A stretch of DNA of 64,000 nt from contig NZ_QQAY01000004.1 in assembly GCF_003350505.1 (NCBI RefSeq), positions 203,892 to 267,891 on the forward strand, given 5' to 3'. The position numbers and the translations under genes were made by a program. A model generated the notes under the pieces. It was not told where the DNA came from and did no database searches. It saw nothing but the letters and a program-made list of their open reading frames with translations. This DNA comes from Falsibacillus pallidus (GTDB lineage Bacteria; Bacillota; Bacilli; Bacillales; DSM-25281). Below, in pieces: positions 44,185-53,802 of this stretch (position 1 is its first letter; the number at the start of each line of letters is the position of its first letter).

Positions 44185-45999
44185 TTATTGATAATTGTTC
44201 TCTAATTCATCGATCAGTGAACCAACATAGCTCACAGCTTTTTTGATCGGTTCAGGTGTACTCATGTCAACCCCGGCATGCTTCATCAATTCTTGAGGCG
44301 TCTTAGTGCCGCCTGCCTTCAAGACTTCAAGCCATCTATCTACAGCCGGCTGGCCTTCTTCCTGAATCAGCTGGGCAGCAGCGGTGGAAGCTGTTAATCC
44401 AGCAGAATAGGTATAAGGGTAAAGGCCCATATAATAGTGAGGCTGCCTCATCCAGGTCAAACTTGCCCCTTCATCGATGTCTACAGTATCCCCCCAAAAC
44501 GTTGACAAGACATCGGCTTTTTGTTCGCAGAATGTTTTTGCTGTCAGCGGGCCGCCTTCTTCTGCAATCTTGTATATTCTGCGCTGAAATTCACCTTCCA
44601 ATAAATGAGTGACAAAATTGTGGTAGTACGTGCCAAGCAGCTGAGTGATGATCCAGTTCCTCATTCGCTTATCTTCTGTTGTGGAGAGCATATGCTGTGC
44701 CAGAAGCATTTCATTCATGGTAGAAGGAGCTTCTATAAAGTAGGTAGACGGTCTGGTATTGAACAGGCTTTGTTCTTTATTGGCTAAATAAAAATGACCC
44801 GCATGGCCAAGTTCATGGGCAAGCACGAAAGCTCCCCTCATCGTATCAGTCCATGTAATCAAAATGTATGGATGGGCTATATACGGACTTGAACAAAAAG
44901 CTCCAGTTGATTTTCCGACGTTGTCTGCCAAGTCGACCCATCTTTCCGATAGAGCTTTTTCCATAATCGCAGAATATTCAGGGCCCATGACTTCGAGTGC
45001 TTTTAAAATGATTTCGGATGCTTCTTCAAAAGTCGTTTTAGGAAGATATTCAGAATCAAGCGGTGCCTTCAAATCACAGTACTTCATGGTATCCAAACCT
45101 AAGATTTTCTTTTTCAGTTGGGCATATCTCCGCATGTGAGGAGATAGCTCTTTTAAAATAGTATCGAGCTGGTTATTATACATATCCGTGGTTACTTTTT
45201 GAGGATGCAAAAGCATGTGTGTCACGGATTCGTACCCGCGTAATTTAGCAAGTGTCACTTGTTTTTTCACTTCAGTGGCATATGTAGCAGCAAAAGTATT
45301 TTTATATTGTCTCAATGTTTTCGTAAATGAAGAGAAAGCTGTCCTGCGCTCTTCAGTTTTTGGTGATAGTTCATAACGATCTTCATAAAGGGCAAAGGAA
45401 ACAGGCTGTTCTTCACCGGATTCATCCTCAAATGAATCAAATTGCATATCCGACAGTTTACTGAGCTGATAAATGGTATATGGTGCTTGATGTACGTGTC
45501 CTAGGGCAGCAAGTACTTCCTCGGTTTCTTTTGAAAGCTGATATGGTTTATCTTCTAGAATATCATGCAATGTCAGTTCATAAGCTTCCAAACCCTTTTC
45601 ATTTTTAATAAATTCTTCTAATTTCCCTTCAGGAAAATCAATGATTTCAGATGTGATAAATGAAAAGGCAGCATTTGCTTCTGACATGAGGGAGGAAATC
45701 TTAGCGGAATTTGCCTGGTTGTCCGGATTTGTTCCATCCTCAGATTGTCTGAGGCTAGCATATGTTCCAACACGGATCAATCGCTTCCACATTTCCTCAT
45801 ACTCTGCTAAACAAGCTAACAGCACAGATGAGCCCTCCTGCAATTTTCCTTTGAAGCGTGAAATCTTGGACAAATCATTAAGGATGGCAGACGATTCAAG
45901 ATGGAAATCTTCCTCTGTTTCAAACAACTCACTTAGATCCCAAGTGTGTTCTAAAGGCACCTCATGTCTTTCCAATCTTTTTTGCTTTGTTTTTTCCAT
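44185..45999 (-). CDS. pepF: Oligoendopeptidase F (M3 family)
   Basis: A cytoplasmic zinc metallopeptidase of 604 aa that cleaves oligopeptides. The active site HELGHAGHF (HExxH) is followed about 25 residues on by the third ligand region (EAPSTMNEMLLAQHM). N-terminal oligoendopeptidase segments (VPLEHTWDLSELFETEEDF) fit the family. Length matches the usual 600 aa. The ATG follows GGAGGG. It is monocistronic and ends at the shared terminator. Confidence 0.95.
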   Translation of the reverse strand: MEKTKQKRLERHEVPLEHTWDLSELFETEEDFHLESSAILNDLSKISRFKGKLQEGSSVLLACLAEYEEMWKRLIRVGTYASLRQSEDGTNPDNQANSAKISSLMSEANAAFSFITSEIIDFPEGKLEEFIKNEKGLEAYELTLHDILEDKPYQLSKETEEVLAALGHVHQAPYTIYQLSKLSDMQFDSFEDESGEEQPVSFALYEDRYELSPKTEERRTAFSSFTKTLRQYKNTFAATYATEVKKQVTLAKLRGYESVTHMLLHPQKVTTDMYNNQLDTILKELSPHMRRYAQLKKKILGLDTMKYCDLKAPLDSEYLPKTTFEEASEIILKALEVMGPEYSAIMEKALSERWVDLADNVGKSTGAFCSSPYIAHPYILITWTDTMRGAFVLAHELGHAGHFYLANKEQSLFNTRPSTYFIEAPSTMNEMLLAQHMLSTTEDKRMRNWIITQLLGTYYHNFVTHLLEGEFQRRIYKIAEEGGPLTAKTFCEQKADVLSTFWGDTVDIDEGASLTWMRQPHYYMGLYPYTYSAGLTASTAAAQLIQEEGQPAVDRWLEVLKAGGTKTPQELMKHAGVDMSTPEPIKKAVSYVGSLIDELENNYQ

Positions 46000-46229
46000 A
46001 TGTATTTCCCTCCAGCACTTTATTTCGTGTCGCTAACAAATATTATTATACTGGAAATCATTGTAGATTGATAGAACTATTCTGAATCTTCGGACATGTC
46101 AAGGCGCTCAAAAAAGGAATAAAGCCTTGAAAAAAGGGGAAAAAACAGCTCTTCTGTTTACCATTTTTCTTTTTGGAATTCTTCATAAAATGAAAGTATA
46201 AAAGTTTTCATTTTTTGGAGGAATAACTA

Positions 46230-47471
46230 ATGAATATAGAATCTATAAAGCTAGCGGAGCCTTCTGTTGAGAAGGCATCATCCATCTGGAAAAATACCTC
46301 TTTTGTTTACTTATTGATTTCAGGACTGCTACTCAGCATCGGAAACAAGCTCTATGAAATCGTTTTGCCTTTGCTCATGTACGATTTGACTCATTCTTCG
46401 GTAGCCATGGCAAATATGAGGACTGCTGAACTGCTGCCCAATCTATTTTTTGGAATCGTTGTCGGTGTAATTGTCGATCGATTAAATAAGAAGAAATGGG
46501 CGCTGTGGATGATAGGGCTGCAAGCGGGGCTGCTGACATTCCTTTGGCATCTCTCATTCCATCAAATAACTCATTTATGGATGTATTATATTGTTGGGTT
46601 CCTTTTGCTGACATTCAATTACGGGTATTTTAATACCCAGGTAAGCTTGATTAAGTTAAGTGCCACACCTCTTCAAATGACTTCAGCGAATGCGAAGTTT
46701 TCATTCGTTGAATCATTTATAGGCATCATGGGACCGGTTTTCACCGGATTAGTCTTTCTGCTTGCAAGAATTTCAGATGGAATTCTGCTGGCTGCTATGG
46801 TGTATATTATTAGTTTTTTTACATTGAGCAGATTGAGGGTGAAAGAAACCCGTTCTATGAAAAATAATAAAACCTCCTGGATGGAAGAGTTAAAAGAGGG
46901 TTGGTTTACTTTTAAAGCAAATGCCGTTCTTTTCAAGACGACAATATATACCATCTTATTAAATTCTTCTTTTATCGTTGTCAGTACAACGGTGATTTAT
47001 CTCGCAAAAGATGGTATGCACTTAAAAAATTCAGTATTGGCGGTCATTTTCTCGGTTTCCGGATTTGGAGGACTTATCGGCAGCCTTTTGGCGGGCAAAG
47101 CTCGGGATCTCTATGGCATAGGGAAGACATTGGGCTTTGCTGCAATTGTAAATGCATTTGCCTATTTTGTCCTGTTTCTTACAGACAACATCTTTATGCT
47201 TGTCGCTGCTCTGTTCATTCACGGCGCTGCCACAACCTTGAATAGCATCTGCGTCTATACAATAAGACATGAACAAACACCCTCCCATCTTATTGGAAGG
47301 ATTACGGGAATAACCGGGACATTATTCAGAATGGGGATGCCTGTCACTATGTTTTGTTCCGGATGGATCATGATGTGGTGGGGACCTAAAGTCATTTTTT
47401 TAGGAAGTGCAATATTAAATATCATAGTAGTTTCATTTTTCGTAAGATCGATTTTATGGAAAATCAGATGA
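46230..47471 (+). CDS. MFS transporter, macrolide-efflux-like
   Basis: A 413 aa protein with 12 membrane segments. Motif A between segments 2 and 3 reads GVIVDRLNKKKWAL, and the second-half repeat is GSLLAGKARDLYGIGKTLG. The pattern resembles Mef/enterobactin-exporter-type drug:proton antiporters. The substrate is unknown. The ATG follows TTTGGAGGAA. A small inverted repeat (TCAAGGC/GCCTTGA, 46099-46130) lies in the 230-nt leader without a T-run. It is single and ends at a terminator. Confidence 0.8.
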   Translation: MNIESIKLAEPSVEKASSIWKNTSFVYLLISGLLLSIGNKLYEIVLPLLMYDLTHSSVAMANMRTAELLPNLFFGIVVGVIVDRLNKKKWALWMIGLQAGLLTFLWHLSFHQITHLWMYYIVGFLLLTFNYGYFNTQVSLIKLSATPLQMTSANAKFSFVESFIGIMGPVFTGLVFLLARISDGILLAAMVYIISFFTLSRLRVKETRSMKNNKTSWMEELKEGWFTFKANAVLFKTTIYTILLNSSFIVVSTTVIYLAKDGMHLKNSVLAVIFSVSGFGGLIGSLLAGKARDLYGIGKTLGFAAIVNAFAYFVLFLTDNIFMLVAALFIHGAATTLNSICVYTIRHEQTPSHLIGRITGITGTLFRMGMPVTMFCSGWIMMWWGPKVIFLGSAILNIIVVSFFVRSILWKIR

Positions 47472-47477
47472 ATGAGG

Positions 47478-47515
47478 ATCAGCCAGCTGCAAATCCGAGT
47501 TGGCTGATTTTTCTT
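47478..47515 (+). terminator. Terminator of the MFS gene
   Basis: ATCAGCCA pairs with TGGCTGAT, followed by TTTTCTTTTT. Confidence 0.88.
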
Positions 47516-47574
47516 TTTAAGAAGGGTTTCGAAAGACCTATCAAGAATGATAGAGATAGAAAGGGAGAATGAAC

Positions 47575-48333
47575 ATGGAACAAACACATTTACGTTTTAA
47601 TAGCGGGATTGCCATGCATAAACCAGAAAACATCAGGAACAAAGAAACTGAATGCCCCTTTTGTCGAAGAGAAGAACTTTCAGACATCCTTGATGAAAAA
47701 GGAAGCATCATCCTTCTTAAAAATAAATATCCTGTTCTCGAGGATACTTTTCAGACAGTATTAATAGAAACAGATGACTGCGATGGGGACATCTCACTAT
47801 ATTCAAAACAGCATTTACATGATTTATTTTCGTTTGCCATCAACCATTGGCTTATGATGGAAAAGGATCCAAAGTTCAAATCTGTACTGCTGTTTAAAAA
47901 CCACGGACCATTATCTGGAGGAACCTTGAAGCATCCACATATGCAGATTGTCGGTCTTGAAGGGATCGATTATCACAGCAAAGTGTCCCGAAATGATTTT
48001 GAAGGAATTTTGATTGAATCAAAAGAGGAAGTCAAATGGACATTGTCAACTTCACCAAGGATTGGATTTTACGAATGGAACGTCCTTATGCAGGAAAGCG
48101 GAAATGTTTCGCAGCTTGCGGATTATGTGCAAAAAACCATTTATTACATATTGAATCAATACAGGATCAAATGCAGCAGCTATAATTTATTTTTTTACCA
48201 CATCAAGAATGAGATTGCTGTAAAAATCATGCCACGGTTTGTCACATCTCCTTTGTTCGTGGGCTATTCCATTCCCCAGCTGCCTATTAATCTGGAGGAA
48301 ACGGTAAAGGACATTCAAAGCAAGCAATGTTAA
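47575..48333 (+). CDS. GalT/HIT-like protein (DUF4931 type)
   Basis: A 252 aa protein of the HIT/galactose-1-phosphate uridylyltransferase fold. A zinc-type pair ECPFCRRE lies near the N-terminus, and the nucleotide-binding HPHMQIVG follows GGTLKHP near residue 120. It is shorter than GalT (about 500 aa in Bacillus) and resembles DUF4931 proteins as I remember them. Substrate unknown. I use the ATG at 47575, 8 nt after AAGGGAG. It sits 30 nt before the acyl-CoA operon and may be its first gene, though a biochemical link is not evident. Confidence 0.72.
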   Translation: MEQTHLRFNSGIAMHKPENIRNKETECPFCRREELSDILDEKGSIILLKNKYPVLEDTFQTVLIETDDCDGDISLYSKQHLHDLFSFAINHWLMMEKDPKFKSVLLFKNHGPLSGGTLKHPHMQIVGLEGIDYHSKVSRNDFEGILIESKEEVKWTLSTSPRIGFYEWNVLMQESGNVSQLADYVQKTIYYILNQYRIKCSSYNLFFYHIKNEIAVKIMPRFVTSPLFVGYSIPQLPINLEETVKDIQSKQC

Positions 48334-48363
48334 TCATCCTATAGGAAGGAGGAATCGTTTGTT

Positions 48364-49788
48364 ATGTTTGGGATAAAAGCCTATGGAATCTATGTGCCCT
48401 TCAATCGTCTTGAAAGGAACAAAATTTCACATTTTTATGGAGGCAGACCTCTAAAAGGTGAAAAATCCATCGCCAACTTCGATGAGGATAGTTTATCCTT
48501 AGCTATCAACGCCTGCTGCAATTTGTTTTCTTCCTATAAAGATGCGAAGCCTGGAGCCCTCTATTTTGCAACAGCGACACCTCCATATGCAGAGAAAATG
48601 GGGGCTGTAACGATCCAATCTGCTTTAGATTTGCCAGAAACAATCGAAACAATAGACTTTGGACACAGCTTAAGAGCCGGCAGTGGTGCATTGAAAGCGG
48701 GCCTGCACCGAAAAATCGAACATGGTGATATTTTGATAGCAGCGTCCGACATGAGGTCCGGAAATCCGAACAGTGAGATGGAATTGAACAGCGGTGACGG
48801 GGCGGCATCTATCCTTATTGGTGAGGGGGAAGATGTCATTGCTGAATTGATAGTTTCAGCATCCCTCAATAGTGAACACCTGAGCGTATGGAAGAATCAA
48901 GGTGAGCAGTATGTGCGGCAATGGGAAGACCGATTTGTACAGAATGTGTCCATGGAGGCTGCAAAAGAAGCGCTGGATGCTGCATTGGATAAAGCAGGAG
49001 TAGATCTGAAAAAGATAGACTCCGCGCTAATATCAGCTCCATTCTCAAAATTCCAGATATCGTTTGCTAAAAGTCTAGGTTTTGCGGCAGAACAGTTAAA
49101 GGAAATAGATGACAGCTGGCACGGTCATTTTGGAACAGCCAATCCACTGGCAATGCTGGCCAAATCCTTAGAAAAGAGAAGTCCCGGGGAAACAATTCTC
49201 CTGTTAAATATCAGTGAAGGGTGCGATGCATTCCTTTTCCGTTGTACAGAGAGAATAAAAGAGTTTCATCCTCATAAAAGCTCCACTTGGTTTAAAGGAA
49301 ATAAAAGTACTGAAGTCACTTATGGAGAATTCCTCAAATGGAGAGAAAGGATATCCTTTGATAACGGAAGGAGACCAGAGGCGAAACAGCCATCTGCTCC
49401 GGTCTTATGGAGGAATAGAAAAGGGATTCTTTCTTTTCAAGGAAGTGAATGCAAGCGCTGTCATACCCCTTTTATTCCTGCGCAGCGGGTCTGCCCGGCC
49501 TGTGGATCAGTGGACGAAATGAAGCCCTGCTCGTTTAAGGGGAAACGTGCTTCGATATTTACTTATACGATGGACTTTCTTGCTTCCTCCCCTTCATCAC
49601 CATCTGCTTTTGCAGTGATTGATTTTGAAGGGGGAGGAAGAATGCTCTGTCAGGTATCTGATTGGGAAGAAGGAGATTTGCATATTGGGAGAGTAGTAGA
49701 GTTTAGCTTCAGAAAGCTATATACTGCATCGGGCGTCCATAATTATTTTTGGAAGGCAGTCCCATCCCGGAAGGAGGCAGAAGCATGA
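48364..49788 (+). CDS. HMG-CoA synthase-like/DUF35 fusion lacking the catalytic cysteine
   Basis: A 474 aa fusion. The N-terminal two-thirds is a thiolase-fold protein like archaeal HMG-CoA synthase, but the motif that normally reads ACKAGT reads SLRAGS, with Leu103 where the nucleophilic Cys should be. The C-terminal part is a DUF35 module: zinc ribbon with Cys363, Cys366, Cys377 and Cys380 (CKRC...CPAC), then an OB fold. DUF35 proteins act as CoA-binding partners of thiolases and HMG-CoA synthase. The next gene, a thiolase, overlaps by 4 nt, so a complex is likely. The ATG at 48364 follows AAGGAGGAA. Confidence 0.8.
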   Translation: MFGIKAYGIYVPFNRLERNKISHFYGGRPLKGEKSIANFDEDSLSLAINACCNLFSSYKDAKPGALYFATATPPYAEKMGAVTIQSALDLPETIETIDFGHSLRAGSGALKAGLHRKIEHGDILIAASDMRSGNPNSEMELNSGDGAASILIGEGEDVIAELIVSASLNSEHLSVWKNQGEQYVRQWEDRFVQNVSMEAAKEALDAALDKAGVDLKKIDSALISAPFSKFQISFAKSLGFAAEQLKEIDDSWHGHFGTANPLAMLAKSLEKRSPGETILLLNISEGCDAFLFRCTERIKEFHPHKSSTWFKGNKSTEVTYGEFLKWRERISFDNGRRPEAKQPSAPVLWRNRKGILSFQGSECKRCHTPFIPAQRVCPACGSVDEMKPCSFKGKRASIFTYTMDFLASSPSSPSAFAVIDFEGGGRMLCQVSDWEEGDLHIGRVVEFSFRKLYTASGVHNYFWKAVPSRKEAEA

Positions 49789-50963
49789 GGGGAATAAGCG
49801 ATAAAACAGCTGTCGTTGGCATGGGGTGTACCCGCTTTAAAGAACAGTGGGATAAAAGTACGGATGATTTGATCATTGAAGCTGTTCAAGAAGCATTGAA
49901 CGATGCGGGTATTGAGCTGGATGATATTGATGCGGCATGGATCGGTACCATGGACTCGGGTTATGCAGGAACCACGCTTTCTTCAGCATTGAAGACCAAT
50001 TATATCCCGGTGACCCGTGTTGAGAATATGTGTGCGACAGGGTCAGAGGCATTTCGGAATGCCTGCTACGCAGTTGCAGCCGGTGCCTATGATACAGTTC
50101 TTGTGGTCGGAGTGGAAAAGTTGAAGGATTCCGGCTATAGCGGTCTGGTCATCAATAGCCCAGATGGAGATGGGACATTCCCCAACATCACTGCACCAGC
50201 TGCATTTTCTTTATTAGCCCCGGCTTATTTTCACAAATTCGGCCTTGATAACGCCTCGGGCAAAGAGGTGCTGTCCCGGATTGCATGGAAAAATCACCGA
50301 AATGGTTCTTTGAATAAAAAAGCGCAGTATCAAAGGGAAATTCCCATGGAGAAGATCATGAATTCCCCTTTGATAGCGGAGCCTTTAGGGATATTGGACT
50401 GTTCAGGGGTTGCAGATGGTGCAGCAGCCGCCATCATCATGAGAACTGATGATGCAAAGAGGCGTAAAAAGGATCCCATGTATATAAAGGCCTTGTCGAT
50501 TGCAGCGGGCAATGGAGAAGGAATGCTGATGCAGGGATTTGATTTTACTTCTATTAAAGAGAATCTTGTTTCTTCCTCCTCTGCATATAAGGAAGCGGGA
50601 ATCAAAGATCCAAGCAAAGAAATTGATATGGCAGAGGTGCACGATTGTTTTACACCTACAGAACTGGTTATTTATGAAGATCTTGGCTTCAGTGAAAAAG
50701 GCATGGGATGGAAGGATGCCATGAATGGGAAGTTTGATTTGGATGGTAAATTGCCAGTCAATCCGGATGGAGGATTAAAGTCTTTCGGACATCCAATCGG
50801 TGCGAGCGGACTTCGTATGCTTTATGAAATGTATCTACAATTTCAAGGAAGGGCGGAAAAAAGGCAGTTAAATAACCCGAAAATTGGGCTGACACATAAT
50901 CTTGGTGGATATCCGTGGCAATGTGTATCATTTGTTTCCATTATCGGAAAAGAGCTTTCATAA
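49785..50963 (+). CDS. SCP-x-type thiolase (acyl-CoA acyltransferase)
   Basis: A 392 aa thiolase. The nucleophile is Cys83 in ENMCATGSEA. The later motifs are VHDCFTPTELV, the GHPIGASGL loop, and a C-terminal NLGGYPWQCV that keeps the second Cys. The pattern is that of SCP-x/sterol-carrier-type thiolases, which cleave branched or side-chain 3-ketoacyl-CoA. The ATG at 49785 is inside the preceding stop (ATGA overlap) with AAGGAGG upstream. With the DUF35 fusion it resembles thiolase/DUF35 pairs of steroid side-chain degradation; whether it does thiolysis or retro-aldol cleavage is not decided. Confidence 0.85.
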   Translation: MRGISDKTAVVGMGCTRFKEQWDKSTDDLIIEAVQEALNDAGIELDDIDAAWIGTMDSGYAGTTLSSALKTNYIPVTRVENMCATGSEAFRNACYAVAAGAYDTVLVVGVEKLKDSGYSGLVINSPDGDGTFPNITAPAAFSLLAPAYFHKFGLDNASGKEVLSRIAWKNHRNGSLNKKAQYQREIPMEKIMNSPLIAEPLGILDCSGVADGAAAAIIMRTDDAKRRKKDPMYIKALSIAAGNGEGMLMQGFDFTSIKENLVSSSSAYKEAGIKDPSKEIDMAEVHDCFTPTELVIYEDLGFSEKGMGWKDAMNGKFDLDGKLPVNPDGGLKSFGHPIGASGLRMLYEMYLQFQGRAEKRQLNNPKIGLTHNLGGYPWQCVSFVSIIGKELS

Positions 50964-50990
50964 ATATAGTCAATAGAAAGGTGGATAGAG

Positions 50991-52130
50991 ATGCAGCATC
51001 CTTATTTGACAGACGATCATATAGAATTTCGAAAATCATTTAAGAAGTTTTTGGATAAAGAAGCAACACCTTATTATGATCAATGGGAAGAAGACAGGTT
51101 GATCCCGCGCTCTTTTTGGAGAAAAATGGGGGATATGGGCTTTCTTTGTCCAAATCTGCCAGAAAAGTATGGTGGGAGCGGTACGGACTGGGGATATTCT
51201 GTGGTACTCATTGAAGAATTGGAGAGGGTAGGTTCAGGTCTTGTGGGAATTGGCTTGCACAACGAGATTGTCGTTCCCTATCTTGAAGCATACGGAACGG
51301 AGGAGCAAAAACAGAAATGGCTGCCGGGATGTACGGATGGCAGCATCATTACGGCAATTGCCATGACTGAACCGGGGGCGGGCTCAGACTTGGCAAATAT
51401 CAAAACTTTTGCTCAAAAGAATGGAGACTCCTATGTCATTAATGGACAGAAGACGTTCATCACAAATGGCATACAAGCTGACCTTATTCTCCTGGCATGT
51501 AAAACGGATTTAAACGCGTCTCATAACGGTATCAGCCTCTTTCTCATTGAAGAGGGGACTGCGGGGTTTTCAAGGGGAAGGAAGTTAAATAAAATCGGTC
51601 TTCATAGCCAGGATACCGCTGAATTGTTCTTTGAAGATTGCCCCGTCCACAAGGATCATCTTTTGGGGGAGCCGGGAAAAGGGTTTTATTATATGATGGA
51701 AAAGCTGCAGCAGGAAAGGTTGATTGTAGCTGTTTCAGCCCAAATTGCTGCTGAGGAAATGCTTCGAATGACAGTGGAATATGTAAAAAGCAGAAAAGCA
51801 TTCGGGAAGTCTGTCTCTAAATTTCAGAATAGTCAGTTTAAATTAGCTGAAATGGCAACGGAAGTGGAAGTAGGCAGGACATTTGTGGACCAATTGATTG
51901 CCTGTCATATGAGAGGGGAGGAGGTAACCCAAAAAGTCTCCATGGCAAAATGGTGGATTACAGATATGGCAAAGAAAACGGCAGGTGAATGTTTGCAGCT
52001 GCACGGTGGATATGGATATATGGAAGAATATGAAATCGCCAGGAGATATCGTGATATCCCTGTTTCGGCGATATATGCCGGAACCAATGAAATCATGAAA
52101 TTGATCATTGCTAAAAATATGGGCTTATGA
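50991..52130 (+). CDS. Acyl-CoA dehydrogenase, LCAD-like
   Basis: FAD enzyme of 379 aa making the 2-enoyl-CoA. AMTEPGAGSDLAN and the flavin-binding LQLHGGYGYMEEYEIAR are present. The usual catalytic Glu of short and medium chain enzymes (YEGT) is Ala here (IYAGTNEIMK). Instead QQERLIVA carries Glu242 at the site used by long-chain (LCAD) and isovaleryl enzymes, which also handle branched chains. The ATG follows AAAGGTGG. It is the third gene of the operon. Confidence 0.92.
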   Translation: MQHPYLTDDHIEFRKSFKKFLDKEATPYYDQWEEDRLIPRSFWRKMGDMGFLCPNLPEKYGGSGTDWGYSVVLIEELERVGSGLVGIGLHNEIVVPYLEAYGTEEQKQKWLPGCTDGSIITAIAMTEPGAGSDLANIKTFAQKNGDSYVINGQKTFITNGIQADLILLACKTDLNASHNGISLFLIEEGTAGFSRGRKLNKIGLHSQDTAELFFEDCPVHKDHLLGEPGKGFYYMMEKLQQERLIVAVSAQIAAEEMLRMTVEYVKSRKAFGKSVSKFQNSQFKLAEMATEVEVGRTFVDQLIACHMRGEEVTQKVSMAKWWITDMAKKTAGECLQLHGGYGYMEEYEIARRYRDIPVSAIYAGTNEIMKLIIAKNMGL

Positions 52131-52142
52131 GGAGGTGCAGCC

Positions 52143-52583
52143 ATGAAAGCGTTTGTAGATAAGGCAGGTTTGAAAACCCAGGAATTCAGCTTCACCATTG
52201 AAAGGGGAAAGATTAAAGAATTTGTTCAGGCTATCGGCGATCGAAATCCCATTTACCACGAATTAACTGCTGCTTTGGAACAAGGCTACGAAGATATTCC
52301 CATTCCGCCGACTTTTGCTACAGTCATAGAAATGTGGGCAGGGCTGGATTTTGAAAAATTAATTGAACTGCTTCAGTTGAATCCTTTGAATGTGCTGCAT
52401 GGAGAGCAGGAATATGAATATATGAAAACAATCTGTGCAGGTGAAGTCATCTCCGGTCAGATGGAAGTGGTGAAACATGTCCAAAAAGGGAATATGGACT
52501 TTTTTAAACTTGAGACGGTCTTTCGGAATTCAACTGGATTAATAGCAATGATAAGCCGTTCGACTGTCATCGAACGTCATTAG
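52143..52583 (+). CDS. MaoC-like protein, HadA-type (substrate-binding) subunit
   Basis: A 146 aa single hot-dog fold of the MaoC N-terminal type. The segment FVQAIGDRNPIYHE is the family mark, but it keeps Asn-Pro-x-Tyr instead of the catalytic Asp-x4-His, so this subunit is probably non-catalytic. The next gene encodes the catalytic partner after 13 nt. Together they look like a HadA/HadB-type heterodimeric (R)-enoyl-CoA hydratase. The ATG follows GAGGAGGTG. Confidence 0.82.
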   Translation: MKAFVDKAGLKTQEFSFTIERGKIKEFVQAIGDRNPIYHELTAALEQGYEDIPIPPTFATVIEMWAGLDFEKLIELLQLNPLNVLHGEQEYEYMKTICAGEVISGQMEVVKHVQKGNMDFFKLETVFRNSTGLIAMISRSTVIERH

Positions 52584-52596
52584 GAGGTACCAGTAC

Positions 52597-52989
52597 ATGA
52601 AAAAAGAATTGCCGGCAATTATTAAAACCCCCCTCACCCATTCACAATTGGTGAAGTATGCGGGAGCCTCCGGAGATTTCAATCCCATCCATACAGTTGT
52701 GCCCGTTGCTCAAGAAGCAGGATTAAAGGACTGCATTGCACATGGAATGCTAATCATGGGGATGGCGGGTGAAGCCATTTGTACATGGTTTCCAAGGGAA
52801 TCTTTAAGGAAGTTTCAAGTCAGATTTCAAAAAATGACCTTTCCGGGAGAAAAGCTCTCAATCAGTGGTAGAATCCTTGGAGAAGAGACTGTTGAAAAAG
52901 AAACGTATCTCCTCGGTGAAGTTGCTGCGATAAATGATGAAGGAGAAATGAAGCTGAAAGGCACATTTCGAGTTAAAAAAGAGGAGTGA
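52597..52989 (+). CDS. MaoC-like (R)-specific enoyl-CoA hydratase, HadB-type subunit
   Basis: A 130 aa hot-dog protein with the hydratase-2 motif YAGASGDFNPIH, where Asp27 and His32 are the catalytic pair, followed by AHGMLIMGMAG. It hydrates 2-enoyl-CoA to the (R)-3-hydroxyacyl-CoA. It would pair with the HadA-like subunit encoded just upstream. The ATG follows TTAGGAGGT. Confidence 0.86.
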   Translation: MKKELPAIIKTPLTHSQLVKYAGASGDFNPIHTVVPVAQEAGLKDCIAHGMLIMGMAGEAICTWFPRESLRKFQVRFQKMTFPGEKLSISGRILGEETVEKETYLLGEVAAINDEGEMKLKGTFRVKKEE

Positions 52990-52995
52990 TTTAAT

Positions 52996-53802
52996 TTGAT
53001 GGAAAATCAAGTTGCCATTATTACTGGGTCAGGCAGAGGGGTAGGAAAAGCATGTGCTATGCAAATGGCACAAGCAGGAGCAAAGGTCATCATTTCTGAT
53101 CTGGATGAAGCCCCAGCTGTAGAAGCGGTCGAGGAAATCAGGGCCAAGGGTGGTGAAGCAGCTTATTTCGCCGGGGATGTGACTGCTCCTGAATTTGCCA
53201 AAGAGTTGATGCATTTTGCTGTCGAAACCTATGGTGGGATAGATGTCCTGGTAAACAATGCAGGCTATACATGGGATGGAATGATCCACAAAATGTCTGA
53301 TGAGCAATTTCAAGCGATGATTGACATCCATTTAATGGCGCCATTCAGACTCATTCGCGAGGCATCTCCTTACTTCAGGGATGCAGGGAAAAAGGATAAG
53401 GAACAAGGCATAGAAAAGTATCGGAAAATCGTCAATGTTTCTTCTGTCGCCGGAGTGATGGGCAACGTGGGCCAAGCAAATTATTCATCAGCAAAAGCTG
53501 GTTTAATCGGCCTTACCAAAACAGTTGCGCGTGAATGGGGTGCTTATAATGTGAATTGCAATGCTGTGGCATTTGGGCTGATCGACACTCGGTTGACACA
53601 GAGCAAGGAAAAAGGGGAAACCGTCAATGGCTCTGCTGTAGGCATTCCTGAAAAGGTCAGGGCTATGTTTGAAAAATCCATTCCACAAGGAAGAGCCGGA
53701 ACTGCAGAAGAAGCCGCTCAAGCAATCTTTTATTTAGCTTCCCCGCTGTCCAATTATACAAATGGCCAGGTCCTTCATATTAACGGAGGATGGTATACGT
53801 GA
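52996..53802 (+). CDS. SDR-family 3-hydroxyacyl-CoA dehydrogenase-like (FabG-like)
   Basis: A 268 aa short-chain dehydrogenase. TGSGRGVG (10-17) binds NAD(P), NNAG (87-90) follows, and the catalytic Ser150, Tyr163, Lys167 are in VSSVAG and YSSAKAG. By position in the operon it should oxidise or reduce the (R)-3-hydroxyacyl-CoA made by the hydratase. The start could be the TTG at 52996 or the ATG at 52999; GAGGAG lies 9-12 nt upstream. It overlaps the next start (TGATG). Confidence 0.87.
   Translation: MMENQVAIITGSGRGVGKACAMQMAQAGAKVIISDLDEAPAVEAVEEIRAKGGEAAYFAGDVTAPEFAKELMHFAVETYGGIDVLVNNAGYTWDGMIHKMSDEQFQAMIDIHLMAPFRLIREASPYFRDAGKKDKEQGIEKYRKIVNVSSVAGVMGNVGQANYSSAKAGLIGLTKTVAREWGAYNVNCNAVAFGLIDTRLTQSKEKGETVNGSAVGIPEKVRAMFEKSIPQGRAGTAEEAAQAIFYLASPLSNYTNGQVLHINGGWYT

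Noticed and set aside
46099..46130. TCAAGGC/GCCTTGA inverted repeat before the MFS gene as a terminator or riboswitch
   Set aside because: Short stem, long loop, no T-run on either strand and no recognisable riboswitch core.
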